Source of the DNA: Colwellia sp. BRX10-3
GTDB lineage: Bacteria; Pseudomonadota; Gammaproteobacteria; Enterobacterales; Alteromonadaceae
Length of the DNA stretch: 64,000 bases
Reading direction: 5' to 3'
Assembly (NCBI RefSeq): GCF_014077505.1
Contig: NZ_JACGWA010000001.1
Coordinates: forward strand, 558,001 to 622,000
Shown: positions 18,506 through 26,432 of the stretch, in pieces
How the letters are laid out: each line of letters starts with the position of its first letter
Numbering within the stretch: the stretch's first letter is position 1
Program-made: the position numbers and the translations under genes
The notes under the pieces: model-generated
Told to the model about the DNA's origin: nothing
The model's input: the letters and a program-made list of their open reading frames with translations, nothing else
The model's database searches: none

Positions 18506-19084
18506 CTATAGTATTTCGTTGATAGCGTTAACAAAAGCTTCTGAATCTGGCTTTACGCGACTATTAAAGTGCTTCACTATTTTACCATCGGCGCTAACCA
18601 AGTACTTATAAAAGTTCCACTTGGGTGCTGTAGTCTTTTCGGCTAGATTTTTAAAAATAGGATGTGCTTTATCACCAAATACATGCACAGGCGATAACAT
18701 GGTGAATGTTACGCCATAATTAACGAAGCAGATGTCAGCCGTATCTTTTTCCTCATCTTCTTCTTGAAAAAAATCATTTGAAGGAAAGCCAATAACAACT
18801 AAGCCTTTTTCTTTATATTCTTTGTGCAAGCTTTCAAGCGCTTTAAACTGGGGTGTAAAACCACAATGGCTTGCGGTGTTTACTATTAATATTGCTTTTC
18901 CGGCCGTGAACTGACAAAGATCAAGTATCTCTTTTGCATGAAGCTTTTTTTCACTGTGCTGCATAAATGCTAAGCATTGCGATGACTCGTCAACCTCAAG
19001 GCTCTTAGTCGTATCTACTTCAGCCTGTGCTCTAACGCTAAAAGCCGTTAAAGCAATAAGGGTAATCACTAATAAGTTTTTCAT
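18506..19084 (-). CDS. Glutathione peroxidase family protein, exported
   Basis: A 192-residue thioredoxin-fold peroxidase that reduces hydroperoxides. It has a signal peptide (MKNLLVITLIALTAFSVRAQA), so it should act in the periplasm. NTASHCGFTPQ near residue 70 contains the peroxidatic Cys (not selenocysteine), and PKWNFYKYLV near 155 contributes the catalytic Trp and Asn. The usual Gln segment reads GFPSNDFFQEE, with Gln shifted by several residues from the common NQF pattern; several bacterial members have this variant. E. coli BtuE is 183 aa and cytoplasmic. The start ATG at 19084 has AAGGAAG upstream. It is followed by hemH after 9 bp. Confidence 0.88.
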   Translation of the reverse strand: MKNLLVITLIALTAFSVRAQAEVDTTKSLEVDESSQCLAFMQHSEKKLHAKEILDLCQFTAGKAILIVNTASHCGFTPQFKALESLHKEYKEKGLVVIGFPSNDFFQEEDEEKDTADICFVNYGVTFTMLSPVHVFGDKAHPIFKNLAEKTTAPKWNFYKYLVSADGKIVKHFNSRVKPDSEAFVNAINEIL

Positions 19085-19414
19085 AAGCTTCCTTTAAGTC
19101 CTCTTTCTTGTGACATATTATCGTAATTCATTAAGCAAAGGAATTATCCATCTTGCTGATAATATGCTAATAATTTAATTAAAATGTTATACGAATTGAA
19201 TTAATGAATTGATCACTTAACGAAATTTAAAATGCCTTATGTAAGAAAGATGTACGGAAAATCTGTTACTAGCCTTTATTGAACGATATAGTATCATACG
19301 CATTACGTGCAGCGATGAGTGTCAATGTATGAAATATAAATCAAAGCTAATCGTTGTTATTATCCCCATACCAACGTTTAACAATACCTACATGTAACAG
19401 TTAAGTGAAAAAGT
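19085..19414. other. Intergenic region between gpx and ccmA
   Basis: About 330 bp between divergent genes; must carry both promoters. No coding frame or strong hairpin was recognised. Confidence 0.45.
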
Positions 19415-20086
19415 TTGTCAAAGCAAAACACCGAAAACAAAGTATATACACCAAATGCGAATAGCTTGTTAAGTGCCAATAACTTAACATGTATTCGTGA
19501 AGAGCGTGTGTTGTTTGAAGCGCTTAATATAAGTGTTTGTGCGGGCGATATTTTGCAAATTGAGGGGCCGAATGGCGCAGGAAAAACCAGTTTATTGCGT
19601 ATTCTTGCGGGTCTGTCTCAGCCTTATGACGGCTGCGTTTATTTTCAAGATAGAAATATTGCTCAATACCGCGAAGTATTCCATCAAGATTTACTGTATT
19701 TAGGGCACTTACCCGGCGTTAAAGACGAAATGACCGCCCAAGAAAACCTTGAGTTTAATCTTGCTTTGCATGGTTTAGCTAGCAACACAGCCGAAACGAC
19801 ATTAGCAGAAGTTAACTTATTGGGTTTTGAGGATGCGCTTGCTTCTCATTTAAGTGCCGGACAACACCGCCGCATTGCTTTGGCGCGTTTGTGGCAAAGC
19901 AATGCTAAAATTTGGATTTTGGATGAACCCTTCACCGCTATAGACAAGTTAGGTGTTAAAAAATTAGAACAACTATTTTTACAACATGCCGATAATGGCG
20001 GCTGTGTCATATTAACTACCCATCAAGATCTTTCATTACCCGCAGAGCGAGTAAATAAAGTCACTTTAGCTTATCGGTTTTATTAG
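19415..20086 (+). CDS. ccmA: Heme exporter ATP-binding protein CcmA
   Basis: ATPase of the CcmABCD complex, which releases holo-CcmE during cytochrome c maturation. The nucleotide-binding signature is complete: Walker [10 protein letters not shown] near residue 52, the ABC motif [14 protein letters not shown] near 146, Walker B IWILDEP near 167 and a switch His (TTHQD) near 200. The protein is short, as CcmA is (E. coli 207 aa). The only usable upstream start in frame is TTG at 19415, which gives about 18 residues more than E. coli CcmA; the next in-frame TTG lies at about 19466. The start is therefore uncertain. First gene of ccmABCDE. Confidence 0.93.
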   Translation: MSKQNTENKVYTPNANSLLSANNLTCIREERVLFEALNISVCAGDILQIEGPNGAGKTSLLRILAGLSQPYDGCVYFQDRNIAQYREVFHQDLLYLGHLPGVKDEMTAQENLEFNLALHGLASNTAETTLAEVNLLGFEDALASHLSAGQHRRIALARLWQSNAKIWILDEPFTAIDKLGVKKLEQLFLQHADNGGCVILTTHQDLSLPAERVNKVTLAYRFY

Positions 20087-20097
20087 GGTAATTATTC

Positions 20098-20781
20098 ATG
20101 ACACAACTTTCTTACCGTGCGGCCTTTGCTTTAATTGTTAAAAGAGATCTAATGATCGCTTTTCGTCATCGCGACGACATTATCAACCCATTATTGTTCT
20201 TTGTTATTGTGGTAACGCTTTTTCCGTTAGGTGTTGGTCCAGAAAGCACAATATTATCACGCATTGCACCCGGCATTATTTGGGTTGCGGCTTTACTAGC
20301 AACATTACTGTCACTGGATAGGCTATTTAAGTCAGATCACCGAGACGGTTCACTTGAACAAATGCTTTTAAGCCCGCATCCGGTATTTATTTTAGTACTG
20401 GCCAAAATTTTTGCCCACTGGTTACTGACCGGATTACCTTTAATACTCATCGCGCCATTACTAGCAGTATTACTGCATTTAAATGAGAGTAGCTACGGTG
20501 CACTCATGTTGACACTATTATTAGGCACCCCGGTATTAAGTTTGTTAGGTGCAATTGGCGTTGCCTTAACCGTAGGCATTAAAAAAGGCGGCGTGCTTTT
20601 AAGCTTACTGGTGCTCCCGCTTTACATTCCCGTGCTCATTTTTGCTACCAGTGCAATTGACACTGCAGCAATGAACTTACCTTATAGCGGACAACTTGCT
20701 ATAATCGCGGCAATATTTTTTGCCTCGTTAACCTTGGCCCCCTTTGCTGTTAGCGCAGCGCTGAAAGTGAGTACAAATTAA
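20098..20781 (+). CDS. ccmB: Heme exporter protein CcmB
   Basis: Inner-membrane subunit of the CcmABCD complex that works with the CcmA ATPase. The 227 residues match E. coli CcmB (220). It has six likely membrane segments from about residue 25 onward. The typical FRHRDDIINPLLFFVIVVTLFP opening and the DRLFKSDHRDGSLEQMLLSP segment near residues 75-95 are family marks. It starts 11 bp after ccmA and ends 1 bp before ccmC, consistent with one operon. Confidence 0.96.
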   Translation: MTQLSYRAAFALIVKRDLMIAFRHRDDIINPLLFFVIVVTLFPLGVGPESTILSRIAPGIIWVAALLATLLSLDRLFKSDHRDGSLEQMLLSPHPVFILVLAKIFAHWLLTGLPLILIAPLLAVLLHLNESSYGALMLTLLLGTPVLSLLGAIGVALTVGIKKGGVLLSLLVLPLYIPVLIFATSAIDTAAMNLPYSGQLAIIAAIFFASLTLAPFAVSAALKVSTN

Positions 20782-20782
20782 T

Positions 20783-21541
20783 ATGATGTGGAAGTGGTTA
20801 CACCCTTATGCAAATCCTGAGGTTAGCTATCATTTTGCCGGTAAAATTCTACCTTGGTGTGCACGCTTTGCTTTTGCGTTTTTAACCATAGGTATTACCT
20901 GGGCCTTGCTCTTTGCCCCTGCAGATTATCAACAGGGCGATACTTTTAGAATTTTCTATTTGCATGTGCCTGCGGCGATGTTGTCGATGGGGATATATTT
21001 AGGCATGGCCATTGCCGCATTATCCAGTTTAGTGTGGCAATTAAAACTGGCAGACGCCTCAGCGGCGGCTATGGCACCTATCGGCGCGACCTTTACTTTT
21101 ATCGCACTGTTAACCGGCGCGGCATGGGGTAAACCTATGTGGGGTACTTGGTGGATTTGGGATGCTAGGCTTACATCTGAACTGATATTATTATTCTTAT
21201 ACTTAGGTGTTATGGCTTTACATAATGCCTTTGAAGATAAAACTCTAGCCGGAAAAGCAGCGGGTATTCTCGCCTTAGTTGGCGTAATTAACTTGCCAAT
21301 TATTAAGTATTCCGTTGAATGGTGGAACACACTGCATCAAGGTGCAACGGTAAGTAAATTAGGTCAACCTTCGATGACTGCCGATATGTTTTGGCCATTT
21401 TTAGTTTGCTTTATCGGCTTTGCTTTTTTAGTAACCACCTTAATATGTCTGCGTTTTCGCACAGAAATTTTAAATCGCAACAGTATGCGACCTTGGGTAC
21501 GAGAACTAGTGACTACTGAGGAGCAAACACATGCAGTTTGA
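20783..21541 (+). CDS. ccmC: Heme transporter/handling protein CcmC
   Basis: Heme-handling membrane protein that loads heme on CcmE. The 252 residues match E. coli CcmC (245). The tryptophan-rich WWD domain is plain: WGKPMWGTWWIWDARLTSEL near residues 113-132. Conserved heme-ligand His residues occur in the LHVPAAM segment near 56 and in TLHQGATV near 183. Six membrane segments are likely. Its 3' end overlaps the start of ccmD by 11 bp, which suggests coupled translation. Confidence 0.97.
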   Translation: MMWKWLHPYANPEVSYHFAGKILPWCARFAFAFLTIGITWALLFAPADYQQGDTFRIFYLHVPAAMLSMGIYLGMAIAALSSLVWQLKLADASAAAMAPIGATFTFIALLTGAAWGKPMWGTWWIWDARLTSELILLFLYLGVMALHNAFEDKTLAGKAAGILALVGVINLPIIKYSVEWWNTLHQGATVSKLGQPSMTADMFWPFLVCFIGFAFLVTTLICLRFRTEILNRNSMRPWVRELVTTEEQTHAV

Positions 21542-21764
21542 TAGTATCAGTGCTTTTCTAGATATGGGCGGTTATGGTTTCTATGTTTGGTTATCTTATG
21601 GCGTGAGTATTATTGCCTTAGCACTTTTGGTTTTTTTTAGTATTAATAGCCATAAAAAAATTAAACAACAAATAGCCCAGCGCATTAAGCGTGAAGCAAA
21701 ATTACGTCAAGCGGCCGAGCTGCAAAAAGCACAAACCAGTACTGACATCAGTAATAATATTTAA
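21531..21764 (+). CDS. ccmD: Heme exporter protein CcmD
   Basis: Small single-span membrane protein that stabilises CcmE with CcmABC. The 77 residues fit the family (E. coli 69). The conserved N-terminal [16 protein letters not shown] is present, followed by one membrane helix (residues about 17-37) and a highly charged cytoplasmic tail rich in Lys and Arg. It overlaps the ccmC 3' end by 11 bp and precedes ccmE by 11 bp. Confidence 0.94.
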   Translation: MQFDSISAFLDMGGYGFYVWLSYGVSIIALALLVFFSINSHKKIKQQIAQRIKREAKLRQAAELQKAQTSTDISNNI

Positions 21765-21775
21765 GAGGTAGCAGC

Positions 21776-22261
21776 ATGAATCCCCGTCGTAAGAAACGAT
21801 TAACCATAGTAACTTCATTGATCATAGGCTTAGGTGTTGTAGCTGGGCTTGTTTTGTATGCCTTAAGTCAAAATATTGATTTATTTTATAAACCTTCTGA
21901 GATATATAAAGGTAAAGAAGATAGTGGCCTTAAAGCGATTAATGGCCAGCGCTTGCGTATTGGTGGTTTAGTCGTTCCGGGTAGTGTCCATCGGGATAGT
22001 GAGAGTTTAAAAGTAAGCTTTAAATTAGCCGATATGAGAATGCCTATTAGCTTCTCACAGACAGATCCAACAGTTACCGTTACCTATGACGGCATATTGC
22101 CTGACTTATTTCGTGAAGGACAAGGTATTGTCGCTAATGGCGTTTTAGTTAATGGCAATATGATTGAAGCAAGTGAAGTTCTAGCGAAGCATGATGAAAA
22201 TTATATGCCAAAAGAGTTGGCTGACGATATGGGTGAGAAGCCTGTAAAAACGAGTTATTAA
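21776..22261 (+). CDS. ccmE: Cytochrome c-type biogenesis heme chaperone CcmE
   Basis: Periplasmic heme chaperone anchored by one N-terminal helix ([20 protein letters not shown], residues 1-30). It binds heme covalently through a His and passes it to CcmF/H. The beta-barrel part includes [11 protein letters not shown] near 62 and FKLAD; the heme-binding His is present in [11 protein letters not shown] near residue 139, with the usual Tyr four residues later. Length 161 matches E. coli (159). It is the last gene here: a strong terminator follows, and ccmF, ccmG, ccmH and ccmI are not in this window. Confidence 0.96.
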   Translation: MNPRRKKRLTIVTSLIIGLGVVAGLVLYALSQNIDLFYKPSEIYKGKEDSGLKAINGQRLRIGGLVVPGSVHRDSESLKVSFKLADMRMPISFSQTDPTVTVTYDGILPDLFREGQGIVANGVLVNGNMIEASEVLAKHDENYMPKELADDMGEKPVKTSY

Positions 22262-22296
22262 GGTTAATTAACTCGCACTAATAGCAGACTAGCCAA

Positions 22297-22335
22297 TAAA
22301 AAAAAACGCAAAGTGTCAGCACTTTGCGTTTTTTT
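22297..22335. terminator. Strong bidirectional terminator after ccmE
   Basis: AACGCAAAGTG and CACTTTGCGTT form a perfect 11-bp stem with a TCAG loop, flanked by A8 on the left and T7 on the right. It can end the ccm operon on the plus strand and the rraB-side transcript on the minus strand. Its right edge touches the stop codon of the 52-aa gene. Confidence 0.93.
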
Positions 22336-22492
22336 ATGAATCAGGATTAAAGCCATTTTTAATTTTTTCTATACGCTCTTGATGCCGGTGATGTGCTTTT
22401 AGCGCCGAGACTGAAAATGCACCAATAATAGCTACAATCGGAATTAATAGCGCTAACGTCTCAGGCCGTAGTAAAGTATTTAACCATTCCAT
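22334..22492 (-). CDS. Small single-span membrane protein, 52 aa
   Basis: A short minus-strand frame with ATG at 22492 and TAA at 22334-22336. It begins MEWLNTLLRPETLALLIPIV, so a membrane helix runs over about residues 14-31. The rest is basic and polar (HHRHQERIEKIKNGFNPD), predicted cytoplasmic. The helix-plus-charged-tail layout resembles PspB-like small proteins and other short membrane proteins in Gammaproteobacteria, but I do not recognise a family. It lies 74 bp downstream of rraB on the same strand and ends at the bidirectional terminator, so it is probably the last gene of the plsC-rraB transcript. The hydrophobic and charged pattern argues that it is real. Confidence 0.65.
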   Translation of the reverse strand: MEWLNTLLRPETLALLIPIVAIIGAFSVSALKAHHRHQERIEKIKNGFNPDS

Positions 22493-22566
22493 CGGGTAAC
22501 CTTTTATTCAAAATTTTTACTATTGAAATCAATAATCGCTCACTTACTTAATGCAATTGGTCATAA

Positions 22567-22917
22567 TTATTCTTCGAAATATGTACCCCAACCATCATAA
22601 TCAACTTTGCATTGTTTTGCTAATTCGAACATTTTCTTTGTTTCATCAAAAATAATATCAAAGTCTAAAGCCTGTTCAGTAATAATGTCGAAAGCAAAAA
22701 CTTTCTCGCCATTTTCCAGTTCAGCTTCTTCTGGCTCTTCAATTTCAAAACCACTTTTAAATGCTGTAATCGCTGCTTTTTCTAGAATATCAAAATCAAC
22801 ACTCGAAAAGTGATGTTCAATAGTATGGTGAACTTCTTCATTCGTGCCATCTTCAACCAACACGGCGATTAATTCTTCCGTGTGCTCTTTCCATTGTTGC
22901 AATTCTTCATCAATCAT
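22567..22917 (-). CDS. rraB: Ribonuclease E inhibitor RraB
   Basis: Regulator that binds the C-terminal part of RNase E and changes the composition of the degradosome. The 116 residues are slightly shorter than E. coli RraB (138). The acidic helix-rich N-terminus and the C-terminal signature KVDYDGWGTYFEE are diagnostic. Its start overlaps the plsC stop by one base (TAATG), so it should be translated together with plsC. A cytoplasmic protein without membrane or signal segments. Confidence 0.93.
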   Translation of the reverse strand: MIDEELQQWKEHTEELIAVLVEDGTNEEVHHTIEHHFSSVDFDILEKAAITAFKSGFEIEEPEEAELENGEKVFAFDIITEQALDFDIIFDETKKMFELAKQCKVDYDGWGTYFEE

Positions 22918-23690
22918 TACTTGCTCTCACTTGTTTGCTTATTTTGTGATTTTTTGTCATTTACTACTGGCAGCTCATGGCCAGTTTCTAAGCTTAATTC
23001 TTTAATTTTAACCAACATATCACTGTGCGTTTTATTGGTTATAGTGCGAATTTTGTCTTTATCTTCGTTAGATAAATATACTGGTGGTAAAAATTCAACA
23101 ATCATTTTACCGTTATCCCAACGATTCAAGTCGATGGTTTTATGGGTGTTGCTGGCACAAACCGGCACTATCGGCACCTCTGCTTTTGCTGCAGTACGAA
23201 ACGCGCCAGTTTTAAAAGGCAATAAACCACGACCATAACTACGTGTGCCCTCTGGGAATAACCACACAGACAATTTTTTTTCACGGATTTTGTTGGCGGT
23301 CATATCTATGGTATTCATTGCTTTATTTTTATTTTTTCGATCAATTAAAATATTACCGGTTAGCCAATACATTTGACCAAAAAAGGGGATCCACTTTAAA
23401 CTTTTTTTACCAACACTGACCGTACCGAGTTGCACTGCAGCAGGGACAGTAAAAATATCATAACTATTTTGATGATTACAAATGTAGACCACTGGGCCAA
23501 TATTTTTTGTCGACTCAGGTATTCTAATTTCAACCTCTAAGCCTAAAATTTTTGAAACTTTACCAAGGTATTTAGCTGTGTGATGGACATTGTCGCGATG
23601 AAATGGTCGGATCAAACAGAACAAAATAGAGCATAGAGAGATGAAAACTAAAGCTAAAGTCATCAAAATGACACGAATTACAGCTAACAA
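22917..23690 (-). CDS. plsC: 1-acyl-sn-glycerol-3-phosphate acyltransferase
   Basis: Membrane-bound enzyme that converts lysophosphatidic acid to phosphatidic acid in phospholipid synthesis. The HX4D active site is NHQNSYD near residue 72 and the substrate motif FPEGTRS is near residue 145. One or two N-terminal membrane segments (VILMTLALVFISLCSILF) anchor it. Length 257 matches E. coli PlsC (245). The start is TTG at 23690, with AGGAA about 7 bp upstream; the next Met is nine residues in, so a later start is possible. It is followed at a one-base overlap by rraB and lies 152 bp downstream of mlaA. Confidence 0.92.
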   Translation of the reverse strand: MLAVIRVILMTLALVFISLCSILFCLIRPFHRDNVHHTAKYLGKVSKILGLEVEIRIPESTKNIGPVVYICNHQNSYDIFTVPAAVQLGTVSVGKKSLKWIPFFGQMYWLTGNILIDRKNKNKAMNTIDMTANKIREKKLSVWLFPEGTRSYGRGLLPFKTGAFRTAAKAEVPIVPVCASNTHKTIDLNRWDNGKMIVEFLPPVYLSNEDKDKIRTITNKTHSDMLVKIKELSLETGHELPVVNDKKSQNKQTSESK

Positions 23691-23842
23691 AAGACATTCC
23701 TAGAAAATTTATGAGGCGTGATTATACCTTTAATTGATAAAATAGCTAAACCTACAACGCATTGTTATAGCCGAACCACATTCCTATGTATAGCTGCACA
23801 CAGGCTGAATTACTTTAGTATAAGCTTGAACCTTAATCTAGG

Positions 23843-24598
23843 CTAACGAGCCACCTGAATTTCACGGTATTTCTTATAAAGTAATTTCAAGTATTCATAT
23901 TCAAATGCGGAACCCGATGCGTAATAACGAAACGGCAATCTGGCTCTAGCATCGATACTATTAACCAGTGAAAGGTAGAGTTCCTCATCAGACTTCATGC
24001 CAAGTACATCCATAGATTGTTGATCAGCTAATGCGTCAAAGACTAATCCGGTGGCGTCACGCAGTGACGAAGGCCCCAATAAAGGTAACACTAAATAAGG
24101 CCCAGAACCTACGCCCCAAAATCCAAGTGTTTGGCCAAAATCTTCATTTTGTTCAGCAAAGCCTATAGGAGTTGCGACGTCGATTAATCCCGCTAGGCCT
24201 AGCGTTGAATTAAGTGTGAAGCGCCCAAAGGTTTCACCTGCCACTGAAAATTTAAACTGCAATAACGAGTTAATGAAAGTCGATATTTCACCCAAATTAT
24301 TAAAAAAATTACTTAAGCCTGTTTCAACAATATCAGGGGTTATTTGCTTATACCTATCAACTATCGGTAATAAAACGTATTCATCGGCTTTAGCATTAAA
24401 ATAATACATACGACGATTAAATCCTTCCCATGGATCGTTATATGCACTTAACAGTCCGAGCTCTTCGCGATCTTCAGGTAATTCAACTATTGGTGCTACC
24501 GCCCCACTTTCCAATTTGGGCACTGAAGAACAAGCAGCTAATAAAACACAAAATATTATGGGTATATAATTAATACACTTATTTGAAAACGCTGGCAT
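23843..24598 (-). CDS. mlaA: Outer-membrane lipoprotein MlaA (VacJ)
   Basis: Lipoprotein of the Mla pathway that removes misplaced phospholipids from the outer leaflet of the outer membrane and hands them to MlaC. The signal peptide ends in the lipobox LLAACSS. The family segment NDPWEGFNRRMYYFN lies near residues 55-69, and the glycine-rich GFWGVGSGPYLVLPLLGPSS segment at about 160-180 is the usual MlaA signature. Length 251 matches E. coli (251). Its start overlaps the stop of the upstream hydrolase by one base. mlaB-F are not seen in this window, as is usual. Confidence 0.94.
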   Translation of the reverse strand: MPAFSNKCINYIPIIFCVLLAACSSVPKLESGAVAPIVELPEDREELGLLSAYNDPWEGFNRRMYYFNAKADEYVLLPIVDRYKQITPDIVETGLSNFFNNLGEISTFINSLLQFKFSVAGETFGRFTLNSTLGLAGLIDVATPIGFAEQNEDFGQTLGFWGVGSGPYLVLPLLGPSSLRDATGLVFDALADQQSMDVLGMKSDEELYLSLVNSIDARARLPFRYYASGSAFEYEYLKLLYKKYREIQVAR

Positions 24599-25899
24599 TA
24601 ATTTCTCTCTCCTTGGAAAGTCGCCTGTAAATACTCAACAAAACTCAATCTATCGAGATTACCGCAATGTCCACCACGAGGAAATATTTTCGCCCGCTCA
24701 GCAAAAATTGACTGCAAATACTCCACCTCGCCTGCCTGTAAAATAATATCGTCTTGACTGGTCACCAGGTAGATTTTATCTGATGCTTTTAAATAATCTT
24801 CAATCGCATGTAAGCTGTAACGTTGGATCAAATCCGCTTTTGTGATATTAGCATCTTCGCGCTGAGCCCTTGGCAGCATAGCGCGATCAAAATAATCACC
24901 AAAAGTAATATCACTGGCTCGTTGCATTGAATGGGTCAAACTCTCAAGTTTGTCTATGGTGTGGTTTTTATAGGTGATAGCACCGGTATTAAAGCTAACA
25001 TCTATGGCAAATATCATATCTGATGACGACATTCTAAATGAGGCACCAATGAGCAGTTTTAACTCATCTTCAGTCAACTCTGCATTTTTAAATAAATTAT
25101 ATATTGAGCTTTGATCAAATGTTGAAGATCGTTGCATTGAATAAATATTCGAAAAGCGTGCAAATATTTCATCGAACATTGCCACCGAGGCTTCTCGGTT
25201 ATTACGTAGGTCAAAATATTGGTCTAAAATACTCACTGAATTATATAAACTTACTGGCGGATTAATCAGCAGTACTTTTTCAAAGTTAAACACTTGCTCT
25301 TCTTCATCAAGTAACGCTATAAATGCCGAATGCGCACCACCTAAACTGTAACCGGTAATAGAGAATGATGATGCCTCCACTTCGTCTTCCGATTGAACTT
25401 GTGCCCAAACCAAATTCATTACTTTGTATAAATCTTCTGCGTCATGCGCTAAATCACCCGGCATGTATTTAGTGTTAGGAGAGTTAACAATAAAATTAGC
25501 ATACGTTGGCGATGATATTGAAATGATATGATAACCCTGTTGAAAAAAACTTTTTTGTAGGCTGACCATTTTCGCACTATCGTAACTTGCTCCAGTACCT
25601 GCAATAATAAAAATAAGCGGGGCAGTAGCTTCTTGTTTTATTAGCGAGTATTTCATTTTTTTGTTAAACCAAAACACCTCAGAAATTTCATCTAACGGTT
25701 TAATCGTTATACGCTTATGAATAACGTCTAATGATTCTGGAAGGTCTGCAGCAGGTTCTTGGCAGTAGCCCGTTACCGTTGCTTGATAACGAGAATATTC
25801 AAAATCGCATACAGGTAGAGCAACCTCGACCTCAACTTCATCTTCCATACTGCTACATGCTGCTAAAATAATGACGAGTAAAACGCTCAAAATACGCAC
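24598..25899 (-). CDS. Exported alpha/beta hydrolase lipoprotein
   Basis: A 433-residue lipoprotein with lipobox LAACSS. From about residue 95 it has an alpha/beta hydrolase fold: the oxyanion-type strand LIFIIAGTGASYDSAK, the nucleophile elbow GYSLGG (Ser near residue 188), and a likely acid/His pair near the end (LVTSQDD and GGHCGNLD). A serine hydrolase of the envelope is therefore likely. The four-base overlap TAATG with mlaA makes coupled expression probable, and suggests action on lipids or lysophospholipids moved by the Mla system; this is inference, as no substrate is known. The start ATG at 25899 gives the best signal peptide. I know no named family for the protein. Confidence 0.72.
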   Translation of the reverse strand: MRILSVLLVIILAACSSMEDEVEVEVALPVCDFEYSRYQATVTGYCQEPAADLPESLDVIHKRITIKPLDEISEVFWFNKKMKYSLIKQEATAPLIFIIAGTGASYDSAKMVSLQKSFFQQGYHIISISSPTYANFIVNSPNTKYMPGDLAHDAEDLYKVMNLVWAQVQSEDEVEASSFSITGYSLGGAHSAFIALLDEEEQVFNFEKVLLINPPVSLYNSVSILDQYFDLRNNREASVAMFDEIFARFSNIYSMQRSSTFDQSSIYNLFKNAELTEDELKLLIGASFRMSSSDMIFAIDVSFNTGAITYKNHTIDKLESLTHSMQRASDITFGDYFDRAMLPRAQREDANITKADLIQRYSLHAIEDYLKASDKIYLVTSQDDIILQAGEVEYLQSIFAERAKIFPRGGHCGNLDRLSFVEYLQATFQGERN

Positions 25900-26373
25900 G
25901 GAGTTTCTCCCTAATTACGTGTGTTTAAAAATTTCAATTTATTCGTTAGCTACTATTAACAAATTCAAGGTTGTCAAAGTCGAAAATAGCTAAATATCTA
26001 GCATTACTGAGAACATAAACAGGCTTAAAGCAGCTTATTGTGCAACCTTACTTATAACAATTTGAAATGCTGAAACGTTATCTTAACCAGGAAATTAAAA
26101 GTTTTATCTATCTTAATGAACAATTTACACATTCTATCTTTTGAAAGCATAAAAGTATCTAATTTAAAGCTTAAATTATCTTAAGTTGGGTTTAATTATC
26201 ACTCATGAGGCAGCGGTTTCGCTTGTTCCCACAGTAAATTTATTAGTAAAAGAAAGTGTGATGATGTTGCTAGAGAAATAACACAATGTAATTACTTTAC
26301 ATAAGCCCTCTAAGGGTCCAAGTAGTAAATTAACTAAGAAGGTGATGGGTTATAAAACTTAGCTTCAAATAAT
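25900..26373. other. Intergenic region between the hydrolase and acyl-CoA dehydrogenase genes
   Basis: About 470 bp upstream of the hydrolase gene; holds its promoter. No coding frame, RNA gene or repeat was recognised apart from the terminator at 26374. Confidence 0.45.
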
Positions 26374-26411
26374 AAAAAAGCCAATTCAAAGTTAAGGAAT
26401 TGGCTTTTTTA
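26374..26411 (-). terminator. Rho-independent terminator of the acyl-CoA dehydrogenase gene
   Basis: AAGCCAATTC and GAATTGGCTT pair around AAAGTTAAG, with A5 on the left that is a T run on the minus strand, 22 bp past the stop at 26433. Confidence 0.88.
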
Positions 26412-26432
26412 ATGGGCAATAAAGCAAGTCGC

